NCBI RefSeq assembly: GCF_964340395.1 | Contig: NC_135557.1 | Coordinates: 9,315,460-9,379,459, forward strand | Direction: 5' to 3' | DNA from: Glandiceps talaboti | Lineage: Eukaryota > Hemichordata > Enteropneusta > Spengelidae | Length of the DNA stretch: 64,000 nt | Shown: one piece after another, positions 36,561-49,235 of the stretch | How positions within the stretch are numbered: position 1 is the first letter of the stretch | How the letters are laid out: every line of letters begins with the position of its first letter | The notes under the pieces: generated by a model | What the model saw: only the letters and a program-made list of their open reading frames with translations | What the model was told of the DNA's origin: nothing | The model's database searches: none | Translations under genes and position numbers: made by a program

Positions 36561-37848
36561 ATAAGTACGATGGCGATTGGCCGTTTAATGTTTTGTGGTG
36601 GTGTACATGAGATAGTGCACGTATAATTCACGTACATTTACAACAAGGTAGCCGTTTGGCCACATTTATGTACTGAGGCAACGTCTCCCCCCCCCCCCCG
36701 TGGTATGTCAAACGTCATATTTGTGCATTGACAGAACCAGTCAAATCACCCTTTGGATTCCAATTCAAGTCATACTTTCTCGACTATGTAGCCGACTTCT
36801 CTGAGCTTATTGACCCGACAAGCTAATCTCGTTAGCATGTCTGTAGTTATTCCTTAAAAATAACGGTGGTAGATACTATACGAATTGCGACGAGTTGTAT
36901 AGCCAGAAAGTCTGCTTTGTAAATACAAAACTAGACCTATATAACTAAGGTACCAAACTTCTCTCTTGTACAGTTCCAAATGAAAGTGACAGAAACGTAC
37001 TTTCTGTACGTTCTACTTATTATGTATAGTTCGTCAGGGTGCTGGTGAAACTGGGATTAAATTAAGCTCTCTCGGTAAACACATAGCACGCATACAGTAC
37101 AACTGGTTGTCATCTTTAAATTAACAACATTATTTTATCCTGCAACCATCAAGTATTTTATTGAATAACAACTAACTTTTTACCTTTGAGTTTTAAATCT
37201 CTAGTATTTCACATTTCCGAAACCATTATTCCAGCTTGATTTCAGTTACTCAGGATTTTTAGAAGCACATTGTCTACTTTGGAAATTCCTGTACATGATA
37301 CGATGTCATTCCATGAGCCATTATGAATCTGCATGAAATTGAAATGCTGTTTCCTTTGATGTGTTATTTTGGTCTAATTTCGACATCTAATTCAATGACA
37401 ACATATTTGTTATACCATCAACAATGTCATACACATGTCAGCTCATCGAAGACAGAGTCTAGTGATGAAATAATATTTTGAAAAGTTTACATCATCATTA
37501 ATAATATTTATGAGATGACGCTGAAATGTATCAATACGATTTTCTTTATGGTATTGATCGAATAATACGTGCCTTAAAAAGATCACAAATGACACAAGAT
37601 GTAGGAGAAAAACCTCTCCTTCCATCCCCTCCAACCTTCATTTCTCTCCATCAGCCTTTCACATTCCCTCCCTACTCCCTCCTCTATTCGCTATCCATTC
37701 ATGCCCCATTTCCCCTCTATTAGTCAATTTCTTATTTCAGTGAGAGTTAATAGGTAGACAGGCAAACAAACAAGCAGACAGATAGACACAGGATAGATAT
37801 GAAATATAGTTCATAACAGCATCATAACCTGTGAGATATTAATTAAGC

Positions 37849-37851
<3 letters not shown>

Positions 37852-37903
<52 letters not shown>

Positions 37904-37914
37904 TATATATATAT
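37852..37914. repeat. (AT)n microsatellite of tandem unit 1, left part
   Basis: AT run after GATATTAATTAAGCTGA, the position at which other units carry (GT)n or (AT)n(GT)n. The matching right part lies at 38773-38899. Confidence 0.9.
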
Positions 37915-38011
37915 AATTTCATTCTTCTTTCGCCAAGTAGAGTGCTCGATCACCTTGGAGAGCTATCATACATAAAAATGAAAGAAGACGAGTCTGATAT
38001 TACATAGTGGA

Positions 38012-38055
38012 ATTACACTACGGACCGTTTCACCCGAAGGATCGTCAGGTGTAAT
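38012..38055 (-). ncRNA. Hammerhead ribozyme, Penelope-associated
   Basis: On the minus strand I can pair the whole fold: stem I ATTACAC with GTGTAAT (7 bp); core CTGACGA; stem II CC/GG closed by a C(UUCG)G tetraloop; core GAA; stem III ACG with CGT around a GTC loop; then TA before the cleavage point. All invariant core bases are present. A U-U pair sits where stem II meets the core, where G-C is usual, so activity may be weak. Hammerheads in Penelope-like elements are known; this copy was identified by eye. Confidence 0.75.
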
Positions 38056-38159
38056 AGTGTGGTTTAATAGTATTCGTTAGCTATACATCCTGCATTATGT
38101 ACATAACTTGTGTATGTTCACTGATGGCTGTGTGTACACAAAAAGATTGACAACAAAGG

Positions 38160-38548
<389 letters not shown>

Positions 38549-38570
38549 AAATACACAAGTTATGGTACGG

Positions 38571-38616
38571 AGCCGTTACTCAGAGTTTCACGATTGAATG
38601 CGATCTTCGGACGACT
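38571..38616 (-). ncRNA. Hammerhead-like motif with a mutated core
   Basis: On the minus strand: stem I AGTCGT/ACGGCT (6 pairs including one G-U), core CCGAAGA (U4 changed to C), short stem II CG/CG, GAA, stem III ACT-CTG-AGT, then A. The core change should abolish or sharply reduce cleavage. It lies just upstream of the (AT)n tract of the Penelope fragment. Confidence 0.6.
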
Positions 38617-38656
38617 AAATTTTAACGGAAATGTATGACTTACCTCTTACACTAGA

Positions 38657-38752
38657 CTGTAAGATACGTCGTGACGTTTCGCCCTCACCGGCCTCCTCTC
38701 TGTTAGAGGTTGGCCGATGTTTGAGGGCGCACCGTCACGGCGTACCTTACAG
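38657..38752. repeat. 96-bp hairpin
   Basis: CTGTAAGATACGTCGTGACG at the left and CGTCACGGCGTACCTTACAG at the right pair with few mismatches, with inner arms GCCCTCA/TGAGGGC and GGCC. The word TGTTTGAGGGCGC recurs at about 56360, and TTTGAGGGCGCAC in reverse near 52342, so this may be a dispersed foldback. I tried and failed to read a hammerhead core in it. Confidence 0.6.
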
Positions 38753-38771
38753 ACTACTCTTACACTGAATT

Positions 38772-38899
<128 letters not shown>

Positions 38900-38931
38900 T
38901 TGATTTGGATATTTCTGTTATGCTAATTAAT

Positions 38932-38946
38932 GTATAAAAAGAATGA
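38932..38946 (+). promoter_or_regulatory. TATA-like motif repeated in each tandem unit
   Basis: TGTATAAAAAG or a close variant recurs on the plus strand at about 38932, 40558, 42199, 42916, 44574 and 47009, each followed about 20-30 bases on by GTTAGTCAACCTGGAGACTC-like sequence. It could be a core promoter driving transcripts through the units; in such AT-rich DNA a shared TATA-like word may also be passive. Confidence 0.35.
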
Positions 38947-38981
38947 TTTTCTAGAATTCGTTCGTCAACCTGGAGACTCAC

Positions 38982-39082
38982 CAGATGCTGTAACGTTTGG
39001 GAAAGAGAATTACATATTTTCTCTACTATGTAGCCGACTTCTCTGAGCTCATTGACCCGGCAAGCTACTCTCGTCAGCATGT
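38982..39082 (-). CDS. Candidate 101-nt exon repeated in the tandem units ('exon A')
   Basis: On the minus strand an acceptor (ACGAATAACTACAG) precedes 101 nt open in one frame and a consensus donor CATCTG|GTGAGT. The peptide has C-R-V-N-E-L-R-E-V-G-Y and L-S-Q-T-L-Q-H-L. Homologous stretches lie at about 40611-40711, 42968-43069 and 47059-47159; all four keep length, frame and both splice sites, although the last is diverged. Copies at 36789 and 44657 are cut short. A further 159-nt exon-like piece (about 40374-40532 in one unit, with acceptor GGTCAACAG, donor GGAG|GTAAGC and four Cys) follows on the minus strand, but is damaged in other units. Family unknown; could be relics of a tandem gene cluster or of an element. 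Confidence 0.4.
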
Positions 39083-42000
39083 CTGTAGTTATTCGTTAAA
39101 TGTAACGGTGGTAGACACTATACGAATTGCGAGTTGTATAGCGAAAAAGTCGGCTTTGTAAATACATAAACTAGACCTATATCACTGAGGTTCCAAACTT
39201 CTCTCTTGTATAGTTCCAAATGAAAATGACAGTTAGTCTGAAACGTACTTTCTGTACGTTCTACTTATTAAGCATAAATCATCAGGGTGCGTGGCATTAA
39301 CCTTGCAGAGATCCCCGATTGCCCCATACTTACTAAACAGATATATGTAGGTTTGGACCCAGTGGGCTATCACTGGTGAAACAGGGATTCGAATAAGCTC
39401 TCTTGGTAAACAAATAGGACACACAGGGTACAAGTTTGACATTTGTAACGAGTATTTAAATTGTCCGTAGTCAAGCATATGGTGGTCATCTTTAAAATAA
39501 CTTTTATTATTATGTTATCTTGCAACAATCAAGTATTTTATTGAATACCAAGTCACCTTTTTACCTTCGAGTTTTAAAACTCTAGTTTTTCACATTTCCG
39601 AAACAATTACTCCGGGCTGATTTCAGTTACTGTGGATTTTTAGTAGCACATTATCTACTTCAGAAATTCTAGTATATGAAACGATGTCATTTCATGAGCC
39701 ATTATGAATTTGCATGATATTGAAATGCTGTTTCCTTTGACGTGTTATTTTGGTCTAATTTCCACATCTATTTCAATGAGCACATATTTGTTATACCATC
39801 AACAATAATATCATACACATGTCGGCTTACCGAATACAGAGCCTAGAGTTAAAGGTTTAAATCATCATAAAATACTATTTATGACATGACGCCGAAATGT
39901 ATCAATACGATTTTCTTTATGGTATTGATCGAATAATACGTGCCTGAAAAAGACAACAAATCTCACGAGCTAGATGTAGGAGAAAAATTGAAAAACCTCT
40001 CCTTCCATCCCCACCAACCCCTATTCCTCCCCATCAGCCTTTCACATTCCCTCCCTAATCCCTGCTCTATTCTCTGTCCATCCACGTCCCATTTCTCCTC
40101 TATTAGTCAATTTCTTATCTGAGTGAGAGACATATAGATAGACGGGCAAACAAAGAACCAGATTTAGAGTTAGATATTGGATAGATGTGAAATATATTTG
40201 ATTACAGCAACATCATTATTTATGACATATGAATTAAGTTGTGTGTGTGTGTTGATTTGGATAGTTTTGTTATGTTTTAAGTTTAGGGGGACCTAACACT
40301 GTTTGGTTGGGGTCTATGGGGCGGTCGAACATTATCCTATGCTAAGTATGTAGCGTTAGGTTGTTTTCTGAGCTTACCTCCAGTAATGACTTCGTTGAGT
40401 TGTGCACCAGTAACATTAGAAGTCACATAAAAGGTAACCTTCAAACATGTCGATAAGTCACATTGGGTATATTTACCCGCTATTCCGAAACATGGGATAC
40501 AACCCTCAACCATACGAGGTATTTTGTACTCTGTTGACCCAATTTTGTGTGGCAATTAATGTATAAAAAGAGGGTTTTCTAGAATTCGTTAGTCAACCTG
40601 GAGACTCACCAGATGCTGTAACGTTTGGGAAAGAGAATTACATATTTTCTCTACTATGTAGCCGACTTCTCTGAGCTCATTGACAGGGCCAGGTACTCTC
40701 TTTAGCATGTCTGTAGTGATTCGTTAAATGTGACGGTGGTAGATATTATACCGTGACGAATGGCGAGTTGTATAGCCAGAAAGTCTGCTTTGTAAATACA
40801 AAACTAGACCTATATCACTTAGATACTATACGTCTCTCTAGATCTTGTATAGTTCCAAATGAAAGTGACAGTTAGTAGGAAACCTAATTTATGTAGGTTC
40901 TACTTATTAAGTATGTTTCATCATTGTGCGAGATATTAACCTTGCAGCGATCCCCGATTGCTCCATACTTACTAAACAGATATACGTAGGTTTGGACCCA
41001 GTGGGCCAAAAATTGTTGAAACAGGGATTTGAAGAAGCTCTCTCGGTAAACAAATAGGCCTCACAGGGTACAAGTTTGACATTTGTAACGAGTATTTAAA
41101 TTTTCCGTACTCAGGCATACGGTGGTCATTTTTAGATTAACTTTTAATATGTTATCGTGCAACAATCAAGTATTTAATTGAATACCAAGTCACCTTTTTA
41201 CCTTTGAGTTTTAAATCTCTAGTATTTCACATTTCCGAAACAATTACTCCGGGATGATTTCAGTTACTCTGGATTTTTAGTAGCACATTATCTACTTCAG
41301 AAATTCTAGTACATGAAACGATGTCATTTCATGAGCCATTTTGAATTTGCATGATATAGAAATGCTGTTTCCTTTGACGTGTTATTTTGGTCTAATTTCG
41401 ACATCTATTTCAATGAGCACATATTTGTTATACCGTCAACAATAATATCATACACATGTCAGCTCACCGAAAACAGAGCCCAGAGATGAAAGAATATTTT
41501 GAAAGGTTTAAATCATCATAAAATACTATTTATAACATGACGCCGAAATGTATCAATACGATTTTCTTTATGGTATTGATCGAATAATACGTGTCTGCAA
41601 AAGACCACAAATCTCACCAGATGTAGGAGAAAAATTGAAAAACCTCTCCTTCCATCCCCACCAACCCCATTTCCTCCCCATCAGCCTTTCACATTCGCTC
41701 CCTCCTCTATTCTCTGTCCATTCACGTCCCATTTCTCCTCTATTAGTCAATTTTCTATCTGAGAGAGAGACAAATAGATAGACGGGCAAACAAAGAACCA
41801 GATTTAGAGTTAGACATTGGATAGATGTCAAATATATTTGATTACAGCAACATCATTATTTATGAGATATCAATTAAGTTGTGTGTGTGTTGATTTCGAT
41901 AATTTTGTTATGTTTTAAGTTTAGGGGGACCTAACACTGTTTGGTTGGGGTCTATGGGGCGGTCAAACATTATCCTATGCTAAGTATGTAGCGTTGGGTT

Positions 42001-42478
42001 GTTTTCTGATATTTCCTCCAGTAAATGACTTCGTGGAGTTTTCCACCAATAACATTAGAAGTCATATAAAGGTAACCTTCAAACATGTCGATAAGTCACA
42101 TTGGGTATATTTACCCGCTATTCCGAAACATGGAATACAACCCTGAACCATACGAGGTATTTTGTACTCTGTTGGCCCAATTTTATGTGGCAATTAATGT
42201 ATAAAAAGGAGGGTTTTCTAGAATTTGTTAGTCAACTTGGAAACTCACTAGATGCTGTAACGTTTTGGGAAAGAGAACTCATTCCTCCCCATCATCCTTT
42301 CCCATTCCCTCCCTCCTCTATTTTCTATCCATACACGCCCCATTTCCCCTATATTAATTAACCTCTTATTTGAGTAAGAGAGAAATAGGTAGACAGGCAA
42401 ACAAAGAAACAGATAGACACAGGATAGATGTGAAATATATTTCATTACAGCAACATCATTACCTGTGGGATATTATTT

Positions 42479-42481
<3 letters not shown>

Positions 42482-42571
<90 letters not shown>

Positions 42572-42580
42572 GGGTGTGTG

Positions 42581-42611
<31 letters not shown>
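42482..42611. repeat. (AT)n then (GT)n microsatellite in the short tandem unit
   Basis: Located at the same unit position at which units 3 and 5 carry only a short (GT)n. Confidence 0.93.
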
Positions 42612-45600
42612 TCATTTGGATATCTTTAATTTGTTATGGTTTAAATTTAGGGGGACCTAACACTGTTTGTCTATATGGAGGTCGAACATTATCCAATGCT
42701 AAGTATGTATTGTGAGGTTGTTTTCTGATATTTCCTACAGTAATGACTTCGTGGAGTTTTCCACAAGTAACTTTAGAAGTCGGATAAACGGTAACCTTCA
42801 AACATGTCGATAAGTCATATGGGGTATATTTTCCTGCTATTCCCAAACATGAAATACAACCCTGAAACGTGATATGTATTTTGTACTCTGTTGGCCAAAT
42901 TTCGGGTTGCAAGTAATGTATAAAAAAGAAATGTTTTCTAGAATTCGTTAGTCAACCTGGAGACTCACTAGATGCTGTAACGTTTGGGAAAGAGGATTAC
43001 ATATTTTCTCTACTATGTAGCCGACTTCTCTGAGCTCATTGACCCGGCAAGGTACTCTCTTTAGCATGTCTGTAGTGATTCGTTAAATGTGACGGTGGTA
43101 GATACTATACCGTGACGAATGGCGAGTTGTATTGCCAGAAAGTCTGCTTTGTAAATACAAAATTAGACCTATATCACTTATGTACTATACGTCTCTCTAG
43201 ATCTTTTATAGTTCCAAATGAAAGTGACAGTTAGTAGGAAACCTAATTTATGTAGGTTCTACTTATTAAGTATGTTTCATCATTGTGCGAGACATTAACC
43301 TTGCAGCGATCCCCGATTGCTCCATACTTACTAAACATATATACGTAGGTTTGAACCCAGTGGGCTATAACTGGTGAAACAGGGATTCGAATAAGCTCTC
43401 TTGGTAAACAAATAGGACACACAGGGTACAAGTTTGACATTTGTAACGAGTATTTAAATTGTCCGTAGTCAAGCATATGGTGGTCATCTTTAAAATAACT
43501 TTTATTATTATGTTATCTTGCAACAATCAAGTATTTTATTGAATACCAAGTCACCTTTTTACTTTTGAGTTTTAAATCTCTAGTATTTCACATTTCCGAA
43601 ACAATTACTCCGGGCTGATTTCAGTTACTCTGGATTTTTAGTAGCACATTATCTACTTCGGAAATTCTAGTATATGAAACGATGTCATTTCATGAGCCAT
43701 TATGAATTTGCATGATATTGAAATGCTGTTTCCTTTGACGTGTTATTTTGGTCTAATTTCCACATCTATTTCAATGAGCACATATTTGTTATACCATCAA
43801 CAATAATATCATACACATGTCTTCTTACCGAATACAGAGCCTACAGATAAAAGAATATTTTGAAAGGTTTAAATCATCATAAAATACTATTTATGACATG
43901 ACGCCGAAATGTATCAATACGATTTTCTTTATGGTATTGATCGAATAATACGTGCCTGAAAAAGACCATAAATCCCACCAGATGTAGGAGAAAAATTGAA
44001 AAAAACTCTCCGTCCATCCCCACCAACCCCCTTTCCTCCCCATCAGCCTTTCACATTCCCTCCCTCCTCCCTTCTCTATTCTCTGTCCATTCACGTCCCA
44101 TTTCTCCTCTATTAGTCAATTTCTTATCTGAGTGAGAGACAAATAGATAGACGGGCAAACAAAGAACCAGATTTAGAGTTAGATATTGGATAGATGTGAA
44201 ATATATTTGATTACAGCAATATCATTATTTATAAGATATCAATTAAGTTGTGTGTGTGTGTGTGTGTTGATTTGGATAATTTTGTTATGTTTTAAGTTTA
44301 GGGGGACCTAACACTGTTTGGTTGGGGTCTATGGGGCGGTCAAACATTATCCTATGCTAAGTATGTAGCGTTGGGTTGTTTTCTGATATTTCCTCCAGTA
44401 ATGACTTCGTGGAGTTTTCCACCAATAACATTAGAAGTCATATAAAGGTAACCTTCAAACATGTCGATAAGTCACATTGGGTATATTTACCCGCTATTCC
44501 GAAACATGGAATCCAACCCTGAAACATACGAGGTATTTTGTACTTTGTTGGCCCAATTTTGTGTGGCAATTAATGTATAAAAAAGAAGGGTTTTCTAGAA
44601 TTCGTTCGTCAACCTGGAGAGAACTCAATTCAAGTCATACTTTCTCGACTATGTAGCCGACTTCTCTGAGCTCATTGACCCGGCAATGTACTCTCTTTAG
44701 CATGTCTGTAGTGATTCGTTAAATGTGACGGTGGTAGACACTATACGAATTGCGAGTTGTATAGCGAAAAAGTCGGCTTTGTAAATACATAATGAGACCT
44801 ATATCACTGAAATTCCAAACTTCTCTCTTGTATAGTTCCAAATGAAAGTGACAGTTAGTCTGAAACGTACTTTCTGTACGTTCTACTTATTAAGGATAAT
44901 TCATAAGGGTGCGTGACATTAACCCTGCAGAGATCCCCGATTCCTCCATACTTACTAAAAAGATATACGTAGGTTTGGACATACGGGCCTATTATTGGTG
45001 CAACGGGAATTCGAATAAGCTCCCTCGGTAAACATACAGCACGCACAGGATACATATTTGACATTTGAAACGACTATTCAAATTTCCCGTAGTCAAGCGT
45101 ATGATGGTCATCTTTAAATTAACATCATTTTTTTTATCCTGCAACAATCAAACATACCAACTAACCTTTTACATTTGAGTGTTAAACCACTAGTATTTCA
45201 CATTTCTGAAACAATTACTCCGGCCTGATTTCAGTTACTGTGAATTTTTTAGTAGCACATTATCTACTTCGGAAATTCTAGTATATGATACGATGTCATT
45301 CCATGAGCCATTATGAATTTGCATGAAATTGAAATATTGTATCGTTTAATGAGTAATTGTGGTCTAATTTCGGCATCTATTTCGCTAACAACATATTTAT
45401 TATACCATCAACAATATCATACACATGTCAGCTCACCGAATACAAAGCCTAGAGATGAAAGAATATTTTGAAAGGTTTACATCATCATAAATAATATTTA
45501 TGACATGACCCTGAAATGTATCAGTTTGATTTTCTTTATTGTATTGATCGAATAATACGTGCCTTAAAAAAATCACAATTGTCACTAATTAAATGTAGGA

Positions 45601-45659
45601 GAAAAATTGAAAAAAACTCTCCTTCCATTCCCTCCAACCCTCATTCCTCCTCATCAGCC

Positions 45660-46100
45660 GCCTTACACATTCAGTCAGTACTGGAGTCAGTACAGACCAT
45701 ACACATAAAGCTAATAAATCATGCAGCTGTACAGATCGCAAACAGTGTCCACTGAACGGCAACTGCCTATTCAACCAACATAATATACAGAGCACAGGTC
45801 ACACCAGATAACAACAACACAAAACTATACTTTGGGCTAACAGAGAACACATTTAAACAACGATTCTCAAACCACAAATACACATTTACTCATAAGAAGC
45901 TTCAATACAGCACAGAGCTATCCGAACAAGTTTGGAATTTGAAGGAAAGGAACCATGAAGGCAAATACTCTCTCACCAACTATGGAAGTAAACCGCCGTG
46001 TATATACAGAATTTAACAATCCTAATTTAGTTGTCTGAAGATCGCTCGAAGCGTGAAACTCTGAGTAACGACTTATTACATCCTTATTCTTTTGAATTAA

Positions 46101-46101
<1 letters not shown>
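45660..46101 (+). mobile_element. Penelope-like element fragment, plus strand
   Basis: Coding relics: S-C-S-C-T-D-R-K-Q-C-P-L-N-G-N-C (the Cys-rich motif before GIY-YIG), then in another frame Y-F-G-L-T-E-N-T-F-K-Q-R-F-S-N-H-K and L-S-E-Q-V-W-N-L-K-E. The first part is the Penelope Cys motif and the second the GIY-YIG endonuclease. A frameshift separates them, so it is inactive. It replaces the end of tandem unit 6 at the CATCAGCC word and is followed by a hammerhead fold and an (AT)n tract (46102-46170). Confidence 0.85.
46029..46073 (+). ncRNA. Hammerhead ribozyme at the Penelope 3' end
   Basis: Complete pairing by hand: stem I AGTTGT with ACGACT (6 pairs, one G-U); core CTGAAGA; stem II CGC/GCG with TCGAA loop; core GAA; stem III ACT with AGT around CTG; then A before the cleavage point. 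As at 38012, a U-U pair flanks stem II. The fold follows the endonuclease frame by about 15 bases and precedes (AT)n, a position matching the terminal ribozymes reported for Penelope-like elements. Confidence 0.78.

Positions 46102-46170
<69 letters not shown>
46102..46170. repeat. (AT)n microsatellite
   Basis: AT run just after the Penelope fragment. A stretch at 46180-46600 after it shows no gene. Confidence 0.93.
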
Positions 46171-46171
<1 letters not shown>

Positions 46172-47460
46172 CATATATATACATTTACACTGAGGTTCTA
46201 TATATAAATAATATCATAAACCATACAGTTCTGACCCAAATATTTCGAAGAGACTGAGCTCCTCTTCATCGGTGGGTCTCCAGTTCTGTCAAACAAATCA
46301 AGTTCTATTACACTTTGAATACTGAAGACAATAGTAATTGTCATGCAAATTAGTGTCCGTGTCCTGGAATGGACTAAATGTAATATTCATACCATTCCAG
46401 GACAAGAAAAAAATTCAACTCAGTCAACCACTCCCTTGCCATCTTAAAAATAGTAGGACTTTAAAATATAATGAAGTACAGTTCATGTAGATTAACACGC
46501 GACAGCTTCTAGAAAAAAAGCTAAACACGGAGAAAATGGATGAACCACAAATAATAGCAAGTGTTCTGATAACCGCTTTGGTTACGTGACTTGACATAAG
46601 CGATATTTGTTACGATGGATTGGGCCCATTGAGGCAGCTCAGCAAACCCCGAGAGAAACTGTCGTTACTCCTTATACATAATTCCTTGATTTGGGTATTT
46701 ATTATATGTTTTGAGCCTAGGGGGCCTAACACTGTTTGGTGGGGTGGAGGGGGGGGGGGGGGCTATGTGGCGCTCGGACATTACCATATGCGAAGTATGT
46801 AGCGTTCGGTTGTTTTCTGATATTTCCTACAGTAATTACTCCGAGTTGACCGGGAGTAACAATAGAAGTCGGCTACACGGTAACATTCAGACATGTAGAT
46901 AGGTCACATCGAGTATATTTTCTCGCTATTCCCACACATGGAATACGACCCTCTGAAACTTAAGACGTACTTTCTACTCTGTTGGCCTTATTTTGGGTGG
47001 GATTTAATGTATAAAAGGGGAGACTTTTAAAGAATTTGTTAGTCAACCTGGGACTCACTAGATGCTGTAACATTGGGGAGAGAGTACTCCGTACATTCGC
47101 AACTTTGTAGCCGACTTCTCTACACTCATTGACCAGGCAAGCTGCATTCGTTAGCCCGTCTGATAAGTGGTTAGATAAAAATGACTGTGGTGTAGGTGCT
47201 ATATGAATTGCGAGTAACATAGCAATACAATCATCTTTGCAACTACAAAACTAGACCTTTATCCCTGACGTACCAAAGTGTTGTATTTTCTTTTTGGTTG
47301 GAAATAAAAGAGACGGTTACTCTGCAACGTACTTTCTGTACGTTCTACTTATTTAGTATAATACATTAGGGTGCGGGACATTAACCTTGCTGCTATCCGC
47401 GATACTTACTGACAAAATACGTCGACTTGGACCCACGGAGCTATTTGTTGGTGGAACCAT

Positions 47461-48002
47461 AGGGGACAGCGAGCATGTAATTGATTGATTGCTCAATCGA
47501 TTGATCGATTTTTTGATTGATTTAGTATTAGGTTGAATGAATGACCGATTGAATGATCAATATTTTGTGGTGCAATAACACAGTGTGTCATACTGGTCAA
47601 TTGACTCATCATTGAGGTTTTTGATGATATAAAACTCTTCTCTCTTTCAAGTGTATGTAATTCTCCCTTTATTGACTAACTAAAGACATGGTGTCCATTC
47701 TTCTCCTCCTATCTAAATCAAAACACCCCTAATCATATAATTGGCAAGAGATCACTAACATTAACAGTTTGCTTTATCTCTTATCTTCTGGGAGATTATC
47801 ACAACCTCTATTTCCTACTATAGTGTGTGTATGATTGACTGTTTGTCTGGTGTGATATTGAATATCACACACACAGAATAGGTTATATTGCACCATAGAA
47901 ATTGATCATTCAATCGATCAGTCATGCAACCAAATACTATATCAATCAATAAATTAAATCAATAAATCGATCGATAAATCAGTTACGTCCTCGCTGGCCC
48001 CT
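47461..48002. mobile_element. MITE-like element with TIRs and internal (TTGA)-rich arms
   Basis: AGGGGACAGCGAGCATGTAA at the left is matched at the right by TTACGTCCTCGCTGGCCCCT in reverse complement (few mismatches). Inner arms are rich in TTGATTGATT on one side and ATCAATCAAT on the other. The tandem unit sequence is interrupted between GGTGGAACC and GAAACATGGATTAGAATAAGC, which shows that the element entered unit 7 after the array formed. Confidence 0.7.
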
Positions 48003-48611
48003 GAAACATGGATTAGAATAAGCTGTCTCGGTAAACGGATAACACCCACAGAGCAAGAGTTTGAAATGAATAACCACTATTGAAATGTCTAGTGCAAAGC
48101 CTTCGGCGCCCAGCTGTAAATTTACATCGACCTTTTATCTTGCGATATTCAAGTATTTTATAGAATGACAACCAGCTTTTTAACTTTGAATATTAAACCT
48201 CTAGTATTTCACATTTCAGTAATCGCATTATTTTGGCCTGATTCCAGTAAGTCTGGATTTTTAGGAGCACATTGTCTATTTCGGAAATTCTACTACATGG
48301 TACGATGTTATTTAAATGGTGATTATGAATTTGCATGAAATTTAAATGTTGTTTCCTGTTACATATTTTTTTTTCTAATTTCGTCATCTTTTTCATTGAC
48401 AACATATTTGTTATACTACCAACAATAACATAGACAAGTCAACTCGTCTAATATGGAGCAAAGAGATAAAAGAATATTTATCACATCATAAATGCTATTT
48501 TATGACATGTAACTGAAACATATTTATTTTCTTTAAAAAAAATAAAAAAAAATAAAAAAACCCTCCCTCCATCCCCTCCCACGCTCATTCCTCACCATCA
48601 CCCTTTGTCGA

Positions 48612-48612
<1 letters not shown>

Positions 48613-48705
<93 letters not shown>

Positions 48706-48769
48706 TTAATGTCTCAGCCGGCAATGGTGTTGCTCCCATGAAATATATTGCACATCTATTACGTGTATA

Positions 48770-48802
<33 letters not shown>

Positions 48803-48840
48803 TTGTTTGTTTGTTTGTTTGTTTGTTTGTTTGTTTGCCT
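48613..48840. repeat. (AT)n, then (GTCT)n/(GTTT)n microsatellites
   Basis: AT run 48613-48704, then tetranucleotides 48769-48838. They separate the array from its inverted copy. Confidence 0.93.
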
Positions 48841-48869
48841 GTCTAACCGTCTGTCTTTTACTCAATTAA

Positions 48870-49235
48870 GAGGGAGAGCGAGAGAGGGGGAAGGGGGAGA
48901 TGAATGAAGAGAGAAAAAAGGATGGAGGAGGGAGGGAATGAGAATCGGTGATGGGGAGAAACGAGGGTGGTAGGGAATAAAGGGATTTTTTTTCCCTAAC
49001 GTCCAGTTACATTTCTGATCTTTTTAAGGCATGTATTTTTCTATTAGTACCGTCATAAAATAATCAATACATTTCAGCGGCAAGTCATGAATAGAATCTA
49101 TCATAATATAAACCTTTCAAAATTTTGTTTTACGTGTTCACTCTTTATAATGTGAGCTGACGTGTCTGATATTGTTGATGGTATAACAAATATGTTGTCA
49201 ATGAAATCGGTTCTGGATTTAGACCAGGTATAACA
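48870..49235 (-). repeat. Inverted partial copy of the tandem unit
   Basis: ATATTGTTGATGGTATAACAAATATGTTGTC at 49170-49200, the GTGAGCTGAC word before it and the GGGAATAAAGGGATTTT block are the reverse complement of the second half of the forward units (compare 37390-37680). The array therefore ends in an inversion. Confidence 0.8.

Noticed and set aside
36269-36637. 122-codon minus-strand frame as a host gene
   Set aside because: Contains the LINE C-terminal R-A-F-x-x-x-A-P-R-L-W-N motif and is followed by a (TTGA)n tail, so it is a retrotransposon end.
38657-38752. Hairpin as a fifth hammerhead ribozyme
   Set aside because: The minus strand has GAAAC and a plausible stem III, but no CUGANGA core next to stem I; kept only as a hairpin.
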